Of a stretch of DNA of 49,557 bases, positions 32,480-41,489 are shown piece by piece. The notes beneath the pieces are model-generated. The model was given only the letters and a program-made list of their open reading frames with translations, searched no databases and was not told the DNA's origin. The stretch is from Oscillospiraceae bacterium (GTDB lineage: Bacteria; Bacillota; Clostridia; Oscillospirales; CAG-272). The stretch's first letter is position 1. Each line of letters begins with the position of its first letter. The position numbers and the translations under genes were made by a program. The stretch covers positions 1 through 49,557 of the forward strand of contig SVQY01000013.1 in assembly GCA_015065135.1 (NCBI GenBank), in the 5' to 3' direction.

Positions 32480-34062
32480 AACTGAATTACAAGCGCGTGA
32501 TTCTTGTAGGCTTTGCCTTTTTTCTGATCTCGGCCTTCTGGCAGGCTTATGATACCATCGTGCCCAAGATCCTGACCGATAAGTTTGGTCTGGCGCAGGT
32601 GTGGTCGGGAGCCATTATGGCGTTGGACAATATTTTTGCGCTGTTTCTTCTGCCCCTCTTTGGTTCGCTCTCGGATAAGATCAACAGCAAGCACGGCCGT
32701 CGTACGCCTTTCATTGTGATCGGTGCCATAGTAGCAGCGGTCCTGCTGGTAACGTTGGCAGTTCCGGATAGCATTCAGCGTAATCGACTGGCAGACGTGA
32801 CTGCTACTGAGGGTGAGGCCTATACTGAGGCGCTGGAGACTATTTGGGATGCCAATCCCAAGGTGACCAAGTGGGATACGGTGGATGCCAAGAAGTATCC
32901 TCTGCAGGAGCTGATCACCAGAGAGGACTTCACCTCGATTCCTTTCACGGTAGAGGAGGACGGCGAGCAGGTCACCAATCCGGATTACAGCGAGATCGTT
33001 GTTCCCGCACGGCAGAGCTATGCGGCACAGGTCACCGCGCAAAGCGGAGCGCCGCTCGTCATCTTTATGATCCTGCTTTTCCTGGCACTGGTGGCAATGG
33101 GCAGCTTCCGCTCACCGGCGGTGGCATTGATGCCGGATGTGACCATCAAGCCCTTGCGCTCCAAGGCGAATGCCGTGATCAATCTGATGGGCACCGCCGG
33201 CGGCATTCTGGTGCTGCTGTTGGGCACCGTGCTGGGCACCGGCAAGGCGAAGAACGCTTTGATGAATTACACGCTCTTCTTTGCGATCGTGGCCGGCATT
33301 ATGATGATCGGCCTTGCGGTCTTTATCTGGAAGGTAAGAGAAAAGAAATGGGCCGAGGAAATGCAGGAGGAGACCCTGCGGCTTGGCTTAGAGGAGAATG
33401 GCGAGGATGTGAAAAAATCCGACGCAGAGGCACGCAAGCTCACCCGTGGCGAAAAGATCTCGCTCTTCCTCATTCTGGCTTCTGTTGTGTTCTGGTTCAT
33501 GGGCTACAACGCCGTGACCAGTAAATATTCTGTTTATGCCAGCACCGTGCTTGACGTGGATTATAATACTACGCTTCTGATCGCACAAGCGGCTGCGATC
33601 GCGGCCTATCTGCCGGTCGGCATTCTTTCCTCCAAGCTGGGCAGAAAGAAGATGATCCTTGGCGGTGTCGTGATCCTTGGTGTGGCATTCTTCTCCGCAT
33701 CCTTCCTCAGCGCCGATAGCCCCACGCTGGTGAAAGGCGTGCTGATGCCGATCCTGTTCGCTATGGCAGGTATCGGCTGGGCGACCATCAATGTCAACTC
33801 CTATCCTATGGTGGTGGAGCTGGCAAAGGGAAGCAATGTTGGCAAATATACCGGCTTTTATTACACTGCCAGCATGTCTGCACAGGTCATCACGCCCGTG
33901 CTTTCCGGCGCACTGATGGACGTCAACACCCGCACACTCTTCCCCTACGCGGCACTTTTTGTGGCTCTGGCCTTTGTAACGATGTTCTTTGTTCGGCACG
34001 GAGATGCCAAGCCGGATGCCAAGCAGGTGGCGCTGGATGCCGCCGGTGGAGGCGATGATTGA
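32476..34062 (+). CDS. MFS transporter, GPH/SLC45-like
   Basis: A 528-residue transporter with about 12 membrane segments. After the second one, GSLSDKINSKHGRRTPFIVIG is the loop 2-3 motif typical of glycoside-pentoside-hexuronide and sucrose-type carriers. An unusually long extracytoplasmic insert (about residues 97-190, rich in charged residues, from DSIQRNRL to ARQSYAAQ) separates segments 3 and 4. A second charged loop (about 285-330) divides the halves. It overlaps the NUDIX and GDPD genes at both ends. The substrate is probably a sugar or glycoside but is not shown. Confidence 0.88.
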   Translation: MKLNYKRVILVGFAFFLISAFWQAYDTIVPKILTDKFGLAQVWSGAIMALDNIFALFLLPLFGSLSDKINSKHGRRTPFIVIGAIVAAVLLVTLAVPDSIQRNRLADVTATEGEAYTEALETIWDANPKVTKWDTVDAKKYPLQELITREDFTSIPFTVEEDGEQVTNPDYSEIVVPARQSYAAQVTAQSGAPLVIFMILLFLALVAMGSFRSPAVALMPDVTIKPLRSKANAVINLMGTAGGILVLLLGTVLGTGKAKNALMNYTLFFAIVAGIMMIGLAVFIWKVREKKWAEEMQEETLRLGLEENGEDVKKSDAEARKLTRGEKISLFLILASVVFWFMGYNAVTSKYSVYASTVLDVDYNTTLLIAQAAAIAAYLPVGILSSKLGRKKMILGGVVILGVAFFSASFLSADSPTLVKGVLMPILFAMAGIGWATINVNSYPMVVELAKGSNVGKYTGFYYTASMSAQVITPVLSGALMDVNTRTLFPYAALFVALAFVTMFFVRHGDAKPDAKQVALDAAGGGDD

Positions 34063-34892
34063 TGGCACCTTGGTTGATCGTTTTGATCGCGATTTTCGCT
34101 ACCGTTCTCGTTTTTTTCGCGCTTTGGCTCTTTCTGATCGCGCCAAGGGCGCGTAAAAAGGCGTTGCAGCCCTTCCTGCGCCCTTACGCGCACCGCGGGC
34201 TTTGGAACGCAGATCGCCCGGAAAATTCCTTGGCGGCGTTTTGCGCCGCCGCCGAGGCGGGCTTCGCCATTGAGCTGGACGTGCAGCTTGCCGCAGACGG
34301 CACCGTGATGGTCTTTCACGACTACACGTTGGATCGCGTGTGCGGTAGAGCGGGCAAGGTGGCGGAGCTGACAGCCGCCGAGCTGACAGAGATCCCCCTG
34401 AACGGGGTAGAAAATGAATGCATACCGACTTTTCAGCAGGTGCTGGAGGCAGTCGGCGGCCGCGTGCCGCTTCTGATCGAATTGAAGGGAGAAAGCACCA
34501 ATACCGCATTGGTGCCCGCCGTTTTACGGGAGCTGGAGGGATATGAGGGCCTTTGGTGTATGGAATCCTTCAACCCGATGCTGCTGCGCGCGGTGCGCCG
34601 TCAGGCGCCCGAGGCGGTGATCGGTCTGCTTTCCTCGGATCTGATCCGCGAAAAAAGAAAAGGCAACAAGGTGTTGAATTTTGCCTTGTCCGCCCTGCTG
34701 CTGACCTTTTTGTGTCGCCCTGCGTTTCATGCATGGGATGGGCATTATCCAAACCGCCTCGCATTGCGCGTGGGGCTTGGATGGTTCGGTGCCGGATCCT
34801 TTGTGTACACGATCCACAAGGAAGAGGATTATCGCGCCTTTCTGACACAAAAGACATACCCGATCTTTGACGGATTTGTACCGCAAAAGTAA
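34062..34892 (+). CDS. Glycerophosphodiester phosphodiesterase, membrane anchored
   Basis: Hydrolyses glycerophosphodiesters to glycerol 3-phosphate and an alcohol. 276 residues from ATG 34062, which shares its A with the MFS stop (TGATG). An N-terminal membrane helix (LIVLIAIFATVLVFFALWLF) places the catalytic domain near the membrane. The GDPD signature AHRGLWNADRPENSLAAF is followed by IELDVQLAADG and VFHDYTLDRV with the metal and catalytic residues. A later hydrophobic stretch (about residues 204-220) is unusual. A terminator shared with dapB follows. Confidence 0.9.
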   Translation: MAPWLIVLIAIFATVLVFFALWLFLIAPRARKKALQPFLRPYAHRGLWNADRPENSLAAFCAAAEAGFAIELDVQLAADGTVMVFHDYTLDRVCGRAGKVAELTAAELTEIPLNGVENECIPTFQQVLEAVGGRVPLLIELKGESTNTALVPAVLRELEGYEGLWCMESFNPMLLRAVRRQAPEAVIGLLSSDLIREKRKGNKVLNFALSALLLTFLCRPAFHAWDGHYPNRLALRVGLGWFGAGSFVYTIHKEEDYRAFLTQKTYPIFDGFVPQK

Positions 34893-34913
34893 ACAAAATC
34901 CTGATACGGTATC

Positions 34914-34952
34914 AAAAAAGCGCCGCATTCCGAAAGAATGCGGCGCTTTTTT
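34914..34952. terminator. Bidirectional terminator between GDPD gene and dapB
   Basis: 17-bp perfect arms (34914-34930 with 34936-34952), loop CGAAA, with A- and T-runs. Confidence 0.93.
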
Positions 34953-34954
34953 GA

Positions 34955-35704
34955 TCAGAGATCTCCGATCACGTCGTTCATGTTGTAAAAGCCCGCTGCA
35001 CGCCCCTTCATAAAGTGGGCGGCGCGGATAGCACCGGTGGCAAAGACCTCACGGGAGGCGGCGCTGTGGGAAAGGGTAATGACCTCATCCTTGCCGCAGA
35101 ACAGCACCTCGTGCTCGCCTACGATGGTGCCGCCGCGCACGGCGTGCAGACCGATCTCACCCCGCTCACGTTGGCGGCGCTCGGCATGGCGGTCATAGAC
35201 ATAGGGGTGCTCCGCATCCTCGGAAAGCGCATCAGCGATCATCAGCGCGGTACCGCTGGGAGCATCCAGCTTTTTGTTGTGATGCTTTTCAATGATCTCG
35301 ATGTCAAAATCCGTACCAAGAGCGGCAGCGGCGCGGCGGCAGAGCGAGATCAGCAGATTGATGCCAAGCGACATGTTGCGGGAAAAGAATACGGCTACCT
35401 TTTTGGCTGCCTCCTTCATGGCGGCGGTCTCCTCCTCGGTGTGACCGGTGGTGCAGACCACCAAAGGCGTGCCTGTGGAAACGGCATAGGAGAGCAGTCC
35501 CGGCAGGGCGCTATGGTGAGAAAAATCGACGATCACATCTACCTTGCCCCGGAATTCCTCAGGGGAGGTGAAGATGGGAAAGGGGCTATCGGCTGCGGGG
35601 TTGATATCCACACCGGCCACAATGCGGTCGCCGGCCTCCTTAGCAGCGGCGATCACCGCGGCACCCATGCGGCCGCCACAGCCGCAAAGCATAATATTCA
35701 GCAT
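34955..35704 (-). CDS. dapB: 4-hydroxy-tetrahydrodipicolinate reductase
   Basis: Second step of the diaminopimelate branch, using NAD(P)H. 249 residues from ATG 35704 behind AAAGGAAG; the frame runs on to 35824 without a start signal. The N-terminal Rossmann motif is GCGGRMG, and the substrate-site signature EKHHNKKLDAPSGTA carries His141/His142 and Lys144/Lys145. It lies 23 bp after dapA, in the same transcript behind the lysine riboswitch. Products feed peptidoglycan, lysine and spore dipicolinate. Confidence 0.96.
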   Translation of the reverse strand: MLNIMLCGCGGRMGAAVIAAAKEAGDRIVAGVDINPAADSPFPIFTSPEEFRGKVDVIVDFSHHSALPGLLSYAVSTGTPLVVCTTGHTEEETAAMKEAAKKVAVFFSRNMSLGINLLISLCRRAAAALGTDFDIEIIEKHHNKKLDAPSGTALMIADALSEDAEHPYVYDRHAERRQRERGEIGLHAVRGGTIVGEHEVLFCGKDEVITLSHSAASREVFATGAIRAAHFMKGRAAGFYNMNDVIGDL

Positions 35705-35727
35705 ATTTTTACTTCCTTTCGGCAGTC

Positions 35728-36624
35728 TTACTTCAAAAGACCGTACTCGGCCATCACTGCCTTCAGCTTTTGCAGATTGCTCTCCTCCATCTGGGAGAGG
35801 GGCAGACGGATCTCCTCGCCACAAAGGCCGAGCAGAGCAGAGGCTGTCTTGACGGGAATTGGGTTGACCTCGCAGAACAGCGTGTTCATCAGCTTCAGAT
35901 ATTTCAGCTGCATCTCGGCACCGGTCTTGAAGTCACCCGCAAGGCAGGCAGCGCAAAGATCATGGGTCTCACGGGGCAGGATGCCGGAGAATACCGAGAT
36001 AACGCCCTTGCCGCCCAACGACATGATGGGCACGATCTGGTCGTCGTTGCCGGAGTACACGTCGTAGGCATCGCCGCATTCGGCGATCAGCTCGGCAATG
36101 GCGGAAAGGTTGCCGGAGGCCTCCTTCACGGCCACGATGCGCTCATGCTTGGCAAGCTCCTTGTAAACGGGAAGCGTGATGTTCACACCGGTACGGGAGG
36201 GAACGTTGTAGAGGATGATGGGCTTATCGGTCGCCTCGGCGGTTGCCAGAAAGCTCTCGATCAGTCCCTTGGGGGTCGCCTTGTTGTAGTAGGGGGTCAC
36301 CAGCAGCAACGCGTCGCAGCCCACCTCGCAGGCGTGCTTGGAGAGCGCAATGCCGTAGGCGGTATCGTTAGAGCCGGTGCCGGCGATCACGGGAACGCGC
36401 CCCGCCACGTACTCTACCGATTTTTCCAGAAGCTCACAGTGCTCCTCGTGGTCCAGGGTAGCGCCTTCGCCGGTGGTGCCGGCGATCACAAGGGCATCGA
36501 TGCCGCCTGCGATCTGACCCTCGATCAGAGTCTTCAGGGTGGGATAGTCGATCTTGCCGTCCTTGAAGGGGGTGATCAACGCGGTGGCTGCACCTTCGAA
36601 AATGCTGCTTTTCAATTTGCTCAT
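35728..36624 (-). CDS. dapA: 4-hydroxy-tetrahydrodipicolinate synthase
   Basis: Condenses pyruvate with aspartate semialdehyde. 298 residues from ATG 36624 behind GGAAG; the longer frame reaching 36837 crosses the riboswitch and terminator and is not real. The Schiff-base Lys167 (IVAVKEASGN) and Tyr139 (ILYNVPSRTG) are visible, as is the GTTGEGATL motif. It is the first gene of dapA-dapB and is preceded by a 240-bp leader with lysine riboswitch and terminator. Confidence 0.97.
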   Translation of the reverse strand: MSKLKSSIFEGAATALITPFKDGKIDYPTLKTLIEGQIAGGIDALVIAGTTGEGATLDHEEHCELLEKSVEYVAGRVPVIAGTGSNDTAYGIALSKHACEVGCDALLLVTPYYNKATPKGLIESFLATAEATDKPIILYNVPSRTGVNITLPVYKELAKHERIVAVKEASGNLSAIAELIAECGDAYDVYSGNDDQIVPIMSLGGKGVISVFSGILPRETHDLCAACLAGDFKTGAEMQLKYLKLMNTLFCEVNPIPVKTASALLGLCGEEIRLPLSQMEESNLQKLKAVMAEYGLLK

Positions 36625-36656
36625 GGTAGTACTTCCTTTCAGAGAATTCTCAAGAA

Positions 36657-36680
36657 AATAAAAAAACCGGTTGAAAACCA
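36657..36680 (-). terminator. Riboswitch-controlled terminator before dapA
   Basis: On the minus strand CTGGTT-TTC-AACCGG is followed by a T-run, between the riboswitch and the dapA ribosome binding site. Lysine binding would favour this hairpin and stop transcription. Confidence 0.65.
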
Positions 36681-36734
36681 GCCGTAGTTGTACTATAATA
36701 AGAACAGACAGTTTTGCTGTTCGGCAACATACAG

Positions 36735-36897
36735 ATAGCTCTCCATCAATAACTGACGACAGTTCCACAGCTTTGAACCGTGCGAACCAGCAAGCATCCC
36801 ACCGTGGAATGCTCACTTCGGCGCTCTGCGCTCTCATGGGGGCTGCAAGCGGTTACGGCAACCTTGCCCCGATGAGGTCGCAATGCGCACCTCTATC
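36735..36897 (-). ncRNA. Lysine riboswitch (L box) controlling dapA-dapB
   Basis: On the minus strand the element opens with GATAGAGGTGCGC (from 36897) and closes with GGAGAGCTATC (to 36735), pairing GATAG with CTATC as stem P1. The invariant GCCGAAG of the lysine aptamer core lies at 36816-36822. Length (about 163 nt), promoter 39 bp upstream and terminator downstream fit a transcription-attenuating switch that lowers dapA-dapB when lysine is plentiful. Confidence 0.88.
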
Positions 36898-36935
36898 ATT
36901 CATATTATGTTTTTCCGACTTTTTATGTCACCCAT

Positions 36936-36964
36936 ATCTTAACATATTAAAGGACGGTTGTCAA
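36936..36964 (-). promoter_or_regulatory. Promoter of dapA-dapB leader
   Basis: On the minus strand, TTGACA (36959-36964) and TAAGAT (36936-36941) with 17-bp spacing. Confidence 0.8.
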
Positions 36965-37011
36965 CCGTTTTTCAAAGGATTTGAAAATTTCTTGCCGAGA
37001 AAGGAAGACCC

Positions 37012-38091
37012 ATGACAGAACCCATTCGCAATCAGAAGATCGCCACCGATCTGCAGACCTCCGATTTTTATTACGACCTGCCCGAGGAGCGCATTGCGCA
37101 GCACCCGGTCGAGCCGCGTGACGCCTCGCGCCTGATGGTGCTGGATCGCCGGAACGGCAGCATCGAGCATAAGATCTTTCGCGATGTGATCGATTATCTG
37201 CGGGAGGGAGATGTGCTGGTGATCAATGATTCCAAGGTGATCCCCGCGCGTCTTTACGGCCACGTGGAGGGAAGACCCGAGGCGACCATTGAGCTGCTGC
37301 TGCTCCGTCAGCGCGAGCTGGATCTCTGGGAAACGCTGGTCAAGCCCGGCAAGCGCGCTCGTATCGGCTCCCGTCTCGTGTTCGGCGACGGTATGCTGAC
37401 CGCTACCGTGACCGATATCGTGGAGGAGGGGAATCGATACATCAAATTTGACTATGATCGCAATACGTATACCAATATTTATGATATTTTGCATCGCATC
37501 GGCATGATGCCGTTGCCACCCTACATCACGGCGCAGCTACAGGACAACGACCGTTATCAGACGGTGTATGCCCGCGAGGAGGGCTCTGCCGCAGCGCCTA
37601 CCGCCGGACTGCATTTCACCCCCGAGCTGCTGGAGCGGATCCGTGCCAAGGGCGTTGCCATTGCACCGGTCATGCTGCACGTGGGTCTTGGCACCTTCCG
37701 CCCCGTGAAGGCCGAGCGAGTGGATGAGCACGTGATGCACACCGAATTCATTTCGGTCTCAAAGGAGAGCGCCGATCTGATCAACAGTCGCCGTGCGGCC
37801 GGCGGACGTGTGATCGCCGTTGGCACCACCTCCTGCCGCACGTTGGAGAGTGTGGCGGATGAGCAGGGGATCGTTCATCCCGTTTCGGGGGATACCGGTA
37901 TTTTTATCTATCCCGGTTATCGCTTTAAGGCGGTGGATGCTTTGATCACCAACTTCCATTTGCCGGAGAGCACGCTGCTGATGCTGGTCTCTGCATTTTA
38001 TAACAGAGATGCGATGATCGGCGCGTATGAGCTTGCCGTTAAGGAGAAGTATCGCTTTTTTAGCTTTGGAGATGCAATGCTGATCCGGTGA
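37012..38091 (+). CDS. queA: tRNA preQ1(34) S-adenosylmethionine ribosyltransferase-isomerase
   Basis: Adds the epoxycyclopentanediol ring from SAM onto preQ1 in tRNA, the penultimate step of queuosine synthesis. The 359-residue protein has the QueA segments [53 protein letters not shown] and [19 protein letters not shown] 37012 follows AAAGGAAG. The start has about 15 extra residues compared with typical QueA ([15 protein letters not shown]). No tgt gene follows, although queA and tgt are often adjacent. It is divergent from the dapA leader. Confidence 0.96.
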   Translation: MTEPIRNQKIATDLQTSDFYYDLPEERIAQHPVEPRDASRLMVLDRRNGSIEHKIFRDVIDYLREGDVLVINDSKVIPARLYGHVEGRPEATIELLLLRQRELDLWETLVKPGKRARIGSRLVFGDGMLTATVTDIVEEGNRYIKFDYDRNTYTNIYDILHRIGMMPLPPYITAQLQDNDRYQTVYAREEGSAAAPTAGLHFTPELLERIRAKGVAIAPVMLHVGLGTFRPVKAERVDEHVMHTEFISVSKESADLINSRRAAGGRVIAVGTTSCRTLESVADEQGIVHPVSGDTGIFIYPGYRFKAVDALITNFHLPESTLLMLVSAFYNRDAMIGAYELAVKEKYRFFSFGDAMLIR

Positions 38092-38168
38092 GCGTGTGCA
38101 GTACTGCACCGAAGGTGGCGATAACTCACCCCGTTTTGGGGTATAATGATCCAAAAGGAGGGCGGACT

Positions 38169-38381
38169 ATGAGCCTGCTTGTTGATCTTGCCGTTGCGCT
38201 GCTGACCGTTCTCGTTGGCGCTGTGGCGGTTTATTTTGCCATCCGTTTGTTGGGACGGATCGCCAAAACGGTGGTGACCGTGCTGGTGGTGATCGCCGTG
38301 CTGCTGGTACTGTGGTTCGTTTTCGGTGACGGTGTGGCGTTATCGCCCTTTGCACCGCAGACGCAGTGGCTGAAAATCTGA
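38169..38381 (+). CDS. Small membrane protein, unknown
   Basis: A 70-residue protein from ATG 38169 behind AAGGAGGGCGG. Nearly the whole chain is hydrophobic, predicting two membrane helices (SLLVDLAVALLTVLVGAVAV and TVVTVLVVIAVLLVLWFVFG). A TATAAT at 38142-38147 may start its transcript. It is not recognised. It sits between tRNA-modification genes queA and miaA. Base composition matches its neighbours. The clean start signal argues that it is real. Confidence 0.65.
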   Translation: MSLLVDLAVALLTVLVGAVAVYFAIRLLGRIAKTVVTVLVVIAVLLVLWFVFGDGVALSPFAPQTQWLKI

Positions 38382-38484
38382 GAACGGTATCGGATTTTCG
38401 CAAAAAGATGCAATGTATACACACCTGCGCTCGCCTTGTATTCGGGGTGGGCGCGGTGCTTGTTTATCGGAAAGGGGAAAACAT

Positions 38485-39456
38485 ATGCCTGTTACAGAAA
38501 AGCCGCGGATCCTTGCGGTGGTAGGACCTACCGCCGGAGGCAAGAGCGCCTTGGCGCTGGCGCTGGCGAAGCGCCTTGACGGTGAGATCGTTTCCTGCGA
38601 TTCTATGCAGATCTATCGGGAAATGGATATCGGCACCGCCAAGCCTACCCCCGAGGAGCAGGGAGCGGTGCCTCATCACTTGATCGACATCGTGGAGCCG
38701 GAGGCGGATTTTTCGGTGATGGATTATGTGGCGGCTGCCGAGCGCGCAGTGACGGATATTCTTTCTCGGGGCAAGCTACCCATCCTTTGCGGTGGGACCG
38801 GCCTTTATCTGGATGCTTTTTTGCGCGGTGCGGAGCCGGAGACCCCCGGCGCAGATCCCGAGGTGCGCGCAGCATTGCACGCTTTGGCCGCCGAAAAAGG
38901 CAATCAGCATCTGCACGATCTGCTGCGTGAGGTGGACCCGGAAAGCGCGGATGCGATCCATCCCAATAATCTGCGCCGCGTTGTGCGCGCGCTGGAGATC
39001 TACCGCGCCACCGGTGTGCCGAAGTCCGAGTGGGATCGGCGCTCCTGCCGACAGCCTGACCGCTATGATGCCACCGTGATCGGTCTTGCGTTTACAAACC
39101 GTGAGCTGCTGTATGAGCGGATCGAGCGCCGCGTGGATCAGATGCTGGCTGAGGGGCTTGTGGAGGAGACCGAGCGGCTGTATCGCCGCGGTGTTTTCGA
39201 GGTCTCCGGTACCGCCGCAGGCGCCATCGGCTATAAGGAGCTGCTGCCTTATTGCAAGGGTGAATGTGAGCTGGAGGAGGCAGTGGCAGAGCTCAAGACC
39301 GCTACCAGACGGTATGCCAAGCGTCAGCTGACCTGGTTCGGTGCCAAGTCCTATGTGAAATGGATCCCGGCGGATGATGGCAAAGAAATGCGAAAAAGTG
39401 AAGAAATTGTAAATATGTCGCTTGAATTGTTTGCAAATCGCGATAATATGTTATAA
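38485..39456 (+). CDS. miaA: tRNA dimethylallyltransferase
   Basis: Adds the isopentenyl group to A37 of tRNAs that read UNN codons. 323 residues from ATG 38485 behind AAAGGGG; the frame opens at 38413 without a site. The P-loop is GPTAGGKSA (residues 14-22). SCDSMQIYREMDIGTAKP and the family's DIVEPEADFSVMDY, CGGTGLYL and RRYAKRQLTWF segments are present. No hfq follows, although it is the usual neighbour in many bacteria. Confidence 0.96.
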   Translation: MPVTEKPRILAVVGPTAGGKSALALALAKRLDGEIVSCDSMQIYREMDIGTAKPTPEEQGAVPHHLIDIVEPEADFSVMDYVAAAERAVTDILSRGKLPILCGGTGLYLDAFLRGAEPETPGADPEVRAALHALAAEKGNQHLHDLLREVDPESADAIHPNNLRRVVRALEIYRATGVPKSEWDRRSCRQPDRYDATVIGLAFTNRELLYERIERRVDQMLAEGLVEETERLYRRGVFEVSGTAAGAIGYKELLPYCKGECELEEAVAELKTATRRYAKRQLTWFGAKSYVKWIPADDGKEMRKSEEIVNMSLELFANRDNML

Positions 39457-39457
39457 T
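39430..39457 (+). promoter_or_regulatory. Promoter inside the 3' end of miaA
   Basis: TTTGCA (39430-39435) and TATAAT (39452-39457), 16-bp spacing, in a locally AT-rich stretch. It likely starts the transcript of the HlyD-like/yggS/sepF cluster. Confidence 0.65.
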
Positions 39458-39512
39458 ATAAAATATATCATTATGGCGCGTATGTTGTATGCGTGCGCAA
39501 GGGGGTGTGAGC

Positions 39513-40751
39513 ATGCGAAGAAATGCCGCAAGGCAGCAGAAGGGGCGCGTTTCGCAGCTGATCTGTGTTTTCTTGCTGCTTGCACTGTTGTGTGCCATTT
39601 TTGTGTTGGAGGTCTATCGTAACGCAAGTGATATCGGTCGCGAAACGGCACGTATCGTCACCTACACCTACATGGATCGGCTGGAGGGCTATGTGTTTCG
39701 CGAGGAAGCAGCCTTTCACAGCACGAACAACGGCCCGGTGGAATATTTGGTAGCCGAGGGGAGTGCCGTGCAGAGCGGTGCCCATTTGGCAAGCGTGTAT
39801 GTGGGCGATCTCGGCGGCACCTCTCAACGGGAGCAGGCGGCCGCGCTCTATGAGGAGATCGCACGGTTGGAGCGCGCGATGGAGCGCGATGTGATCGCGT
39901 GGCAGGCCAGCTATCTTGCCGACTATGCCGAAATGATGCAGCACACAACTGCCGGTGATTGGCAGATCGCGCTTTCCGCAGGCGAGGCACTTGCCGAAAC
40001 GCTGGAAAAGCGCAGCGTGATGATCAGCGGCGGCCAGGAGGCGCGTGTGCGCATCGCTACGCTATATGCTGAGGTTGAGGAGCTGATCCACAATGTGCAG
40101 GGCGAATATGCCAAGTGCTACGCCGCTCAGGATGGCTATTTCACGGCCACGACCGATGGCTACGAGGCCTCGTTCGGTACCGCGGCGGTGGAAGGTCTGA
40201 CCCCCGAAAAGCTGAAGACTCTGCTGGCACAGCCGAACCCCACGGCGGAAAATGTGGGGAAGGTCGTTTCCGGCAAGCAATTTTATCTGGTCATCCCTGT
40301 GTTGCCCGATGATGCGATCGGCTATGCCGAGGGGGAGAGCTATATGGTTCATATGACACGCGGCGGCAGCACCGAGATGCTGCTGGAGCGGATCTCCACC
40401 GCAGCTGACGGCAAGGAGATGCTGCTGATCATGCGTGCCGAGCGGATGCCGGAGGGGATGGATTATGCGCGCCGACAGCCCGTCACGGTGGAAAAAATAC
40501 AGGTGCGTGGCATCGGTGTGCCTCGTTCTGCGCTGGTGACAGAAACAAATGCGCACGGCTTGCCGGTCGCCCGTTACGTATACGTAGTAAAGGACGGCAG
40601 GGCGACGAGGCGCAATGTAGAGACTGTTCTGTGCGAGGACGGCGGTGCGTGCATCGTGGCCTTTTCGGTGCAGGAGGGTCATCTGGCTGTTGGCGATCAG
40701 ATCCTGATCACCTCACGCAGCATGTACGAGGGAAAGGAGCTGATCCGATGA
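39513..40751 (+). CDS. HlyD-like membrane protein of the sepF cluster
   Basis: A 412-residue protein from ATG 39513 behind GGGGGTG. One N-terminal membrane helix (LICVFLLLALLCAIFVLEVY) follows a basic start. The extracytoplasmic part begins with a biotinyl-lipoyl-like strand region (YVFREEAAFHS, VEYLVAEGSAVQSGAHLASVY), continues with a helical hairpin (about residues 110-205) and returns to beta-rich segments (VPRSALVTE, HLAVGDQILI). That is the layout of HlyD/RND membrane-fusion adaptors. No transporter gene is adjacent; instead it overlaps yggS by 4 bp and precedes sepF, so a role in envelope or division is plausible but unproven. Confidence 0.8.
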   Translation: MRRNAARQQKGRVSQLICVFLLLALLCAIFVLEVYRNASDIGRETARIVTYTYMDRLEGYVFREEAAFHSTNNGPVEYLVAEGSAVQSGAHLASVYVGDLGGTSQREQAAALYEEIARLERAMERDVIAWQASYLADYAEMMQHTTAGDWQIALSAGEALAETLEKRSVMISGGQEARVRIATLYAEVEELIHNVQGEYAKCYAAQDGYFTATTDGYEASFGTAAVEGLTPEKLKTLLAQPNPTAENVGKVVSGKQFYLVIPVLPDDAIGYAEGESYMVHMTRGGSTEMLLERISTAADGKEMLLIMRAERMPEGMDYARRQPVTVEKIQVRGIGVPRSALVTETNAHGLPVARYVYVVKDGRATRRNVETVLCEDGGACIVAFSVQEGHLAVGDQILITSRSMYEGKELIR

Positions 40752-41473
40752 GTTCCCCGGAGTATATTGCCCAAAATTTGAATGTCGTGCGGCAGGAGAT
40801 CGCAGCGGCAGAGCAAAAGGCTGACCGTGAGGGCGGCACGCGAATGCTGGCTGCCGTAAAGTACGGTAGCGATGAGGAGCTGCAGGCCCTGCTGCAAGCA
40901 GGTGTTCGTGATGTGGGAGAGAACCGCGTGCAGCAGCTGCTTGCTCATTGGCCGATCTACGAGGCGTGCGGCACGCGGGTGCATTTTATCGGCACCCTGC
41001 AGACCAACAAGGTCAAATACATTATTGATAAGGTGGCGATGATCCACTCGGTGGATTCGCTTCATCTTGCCGAGGCCATCAACCGTCAGGCTATGCAGCG
41101 AGAGCTGGTAATGGACGTGCTGGTGGAGATCAACGGTGCGCGAGAGGAGGCCAAAAGCGGCATTATGCCGGAGGAGGCCGCGGCACTTTGCCGTGAGATC
41201 CTGCAGCTCACGCATCTGTGTCTTCGCGGATTTATGACCATGGGGCCGCGCTTTGAGGATGATGATGCATACCAACGCTATTTCGCCTCGGTGAAGGAGA
41301 TCGGGGACGGGATCTGGCGTGCGCTCGGCATCGAGGGGCAGCCGCTTTATTCCATGGGAATGTCGGAGAGCTTTGTGCCGGCGATCCTTGCGGGCGCTGA
41401 TATGGTCCGCGTCGGCAGAAGGCTGTTCCGCCTGCCCGACGGGGCGGCAAACGATCAAGCAGAAAACAGATGA
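40748..41473 (+). CDS. YggS-type PLP homeostasis protein
   Basis: Alanine-racemase-fold protein that binds and buffers pyridoxal phosphate; it has no known catalytic activity. 241 residues. PLP-binding Lys38 is in LAAVKYGS, and the family marks DVGENRVQQLL, HFIGTLQTNKVKYI and YSMGMSESFVPAI are present. It overlaps the HlyD-like gene by 4 bp (ATGA). The order yggS-sepF-yggT-ylmH is the classical division cluster (ylmE-ylmF-ylmG-ylmH) of Gram-positives. Confidence 0.95.
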   Translation: MSSPEYIAQNLNVVRQEIAAAEQKADREGGTRMLAAVKYGSDEELQALLQAGVRDVGENRVQQLLAHWPIYEACGTRVHFIGTLQTNKVKYIIDKVAMIHSVDSLHLAEAINRQAMQRELVMDVLVEINGAREEAKSGIMPEEAAALCREILQLTHLCLRGFMTMGPRFEDDDAYQRYFASVKEIGDGIWRALGIEGQPLYSMGMSESFVPAILAGADMVRVGRRLFRLPDGAANDQAENR

Positions 41474-41489
41474 AAGGACGGATAGAAAA

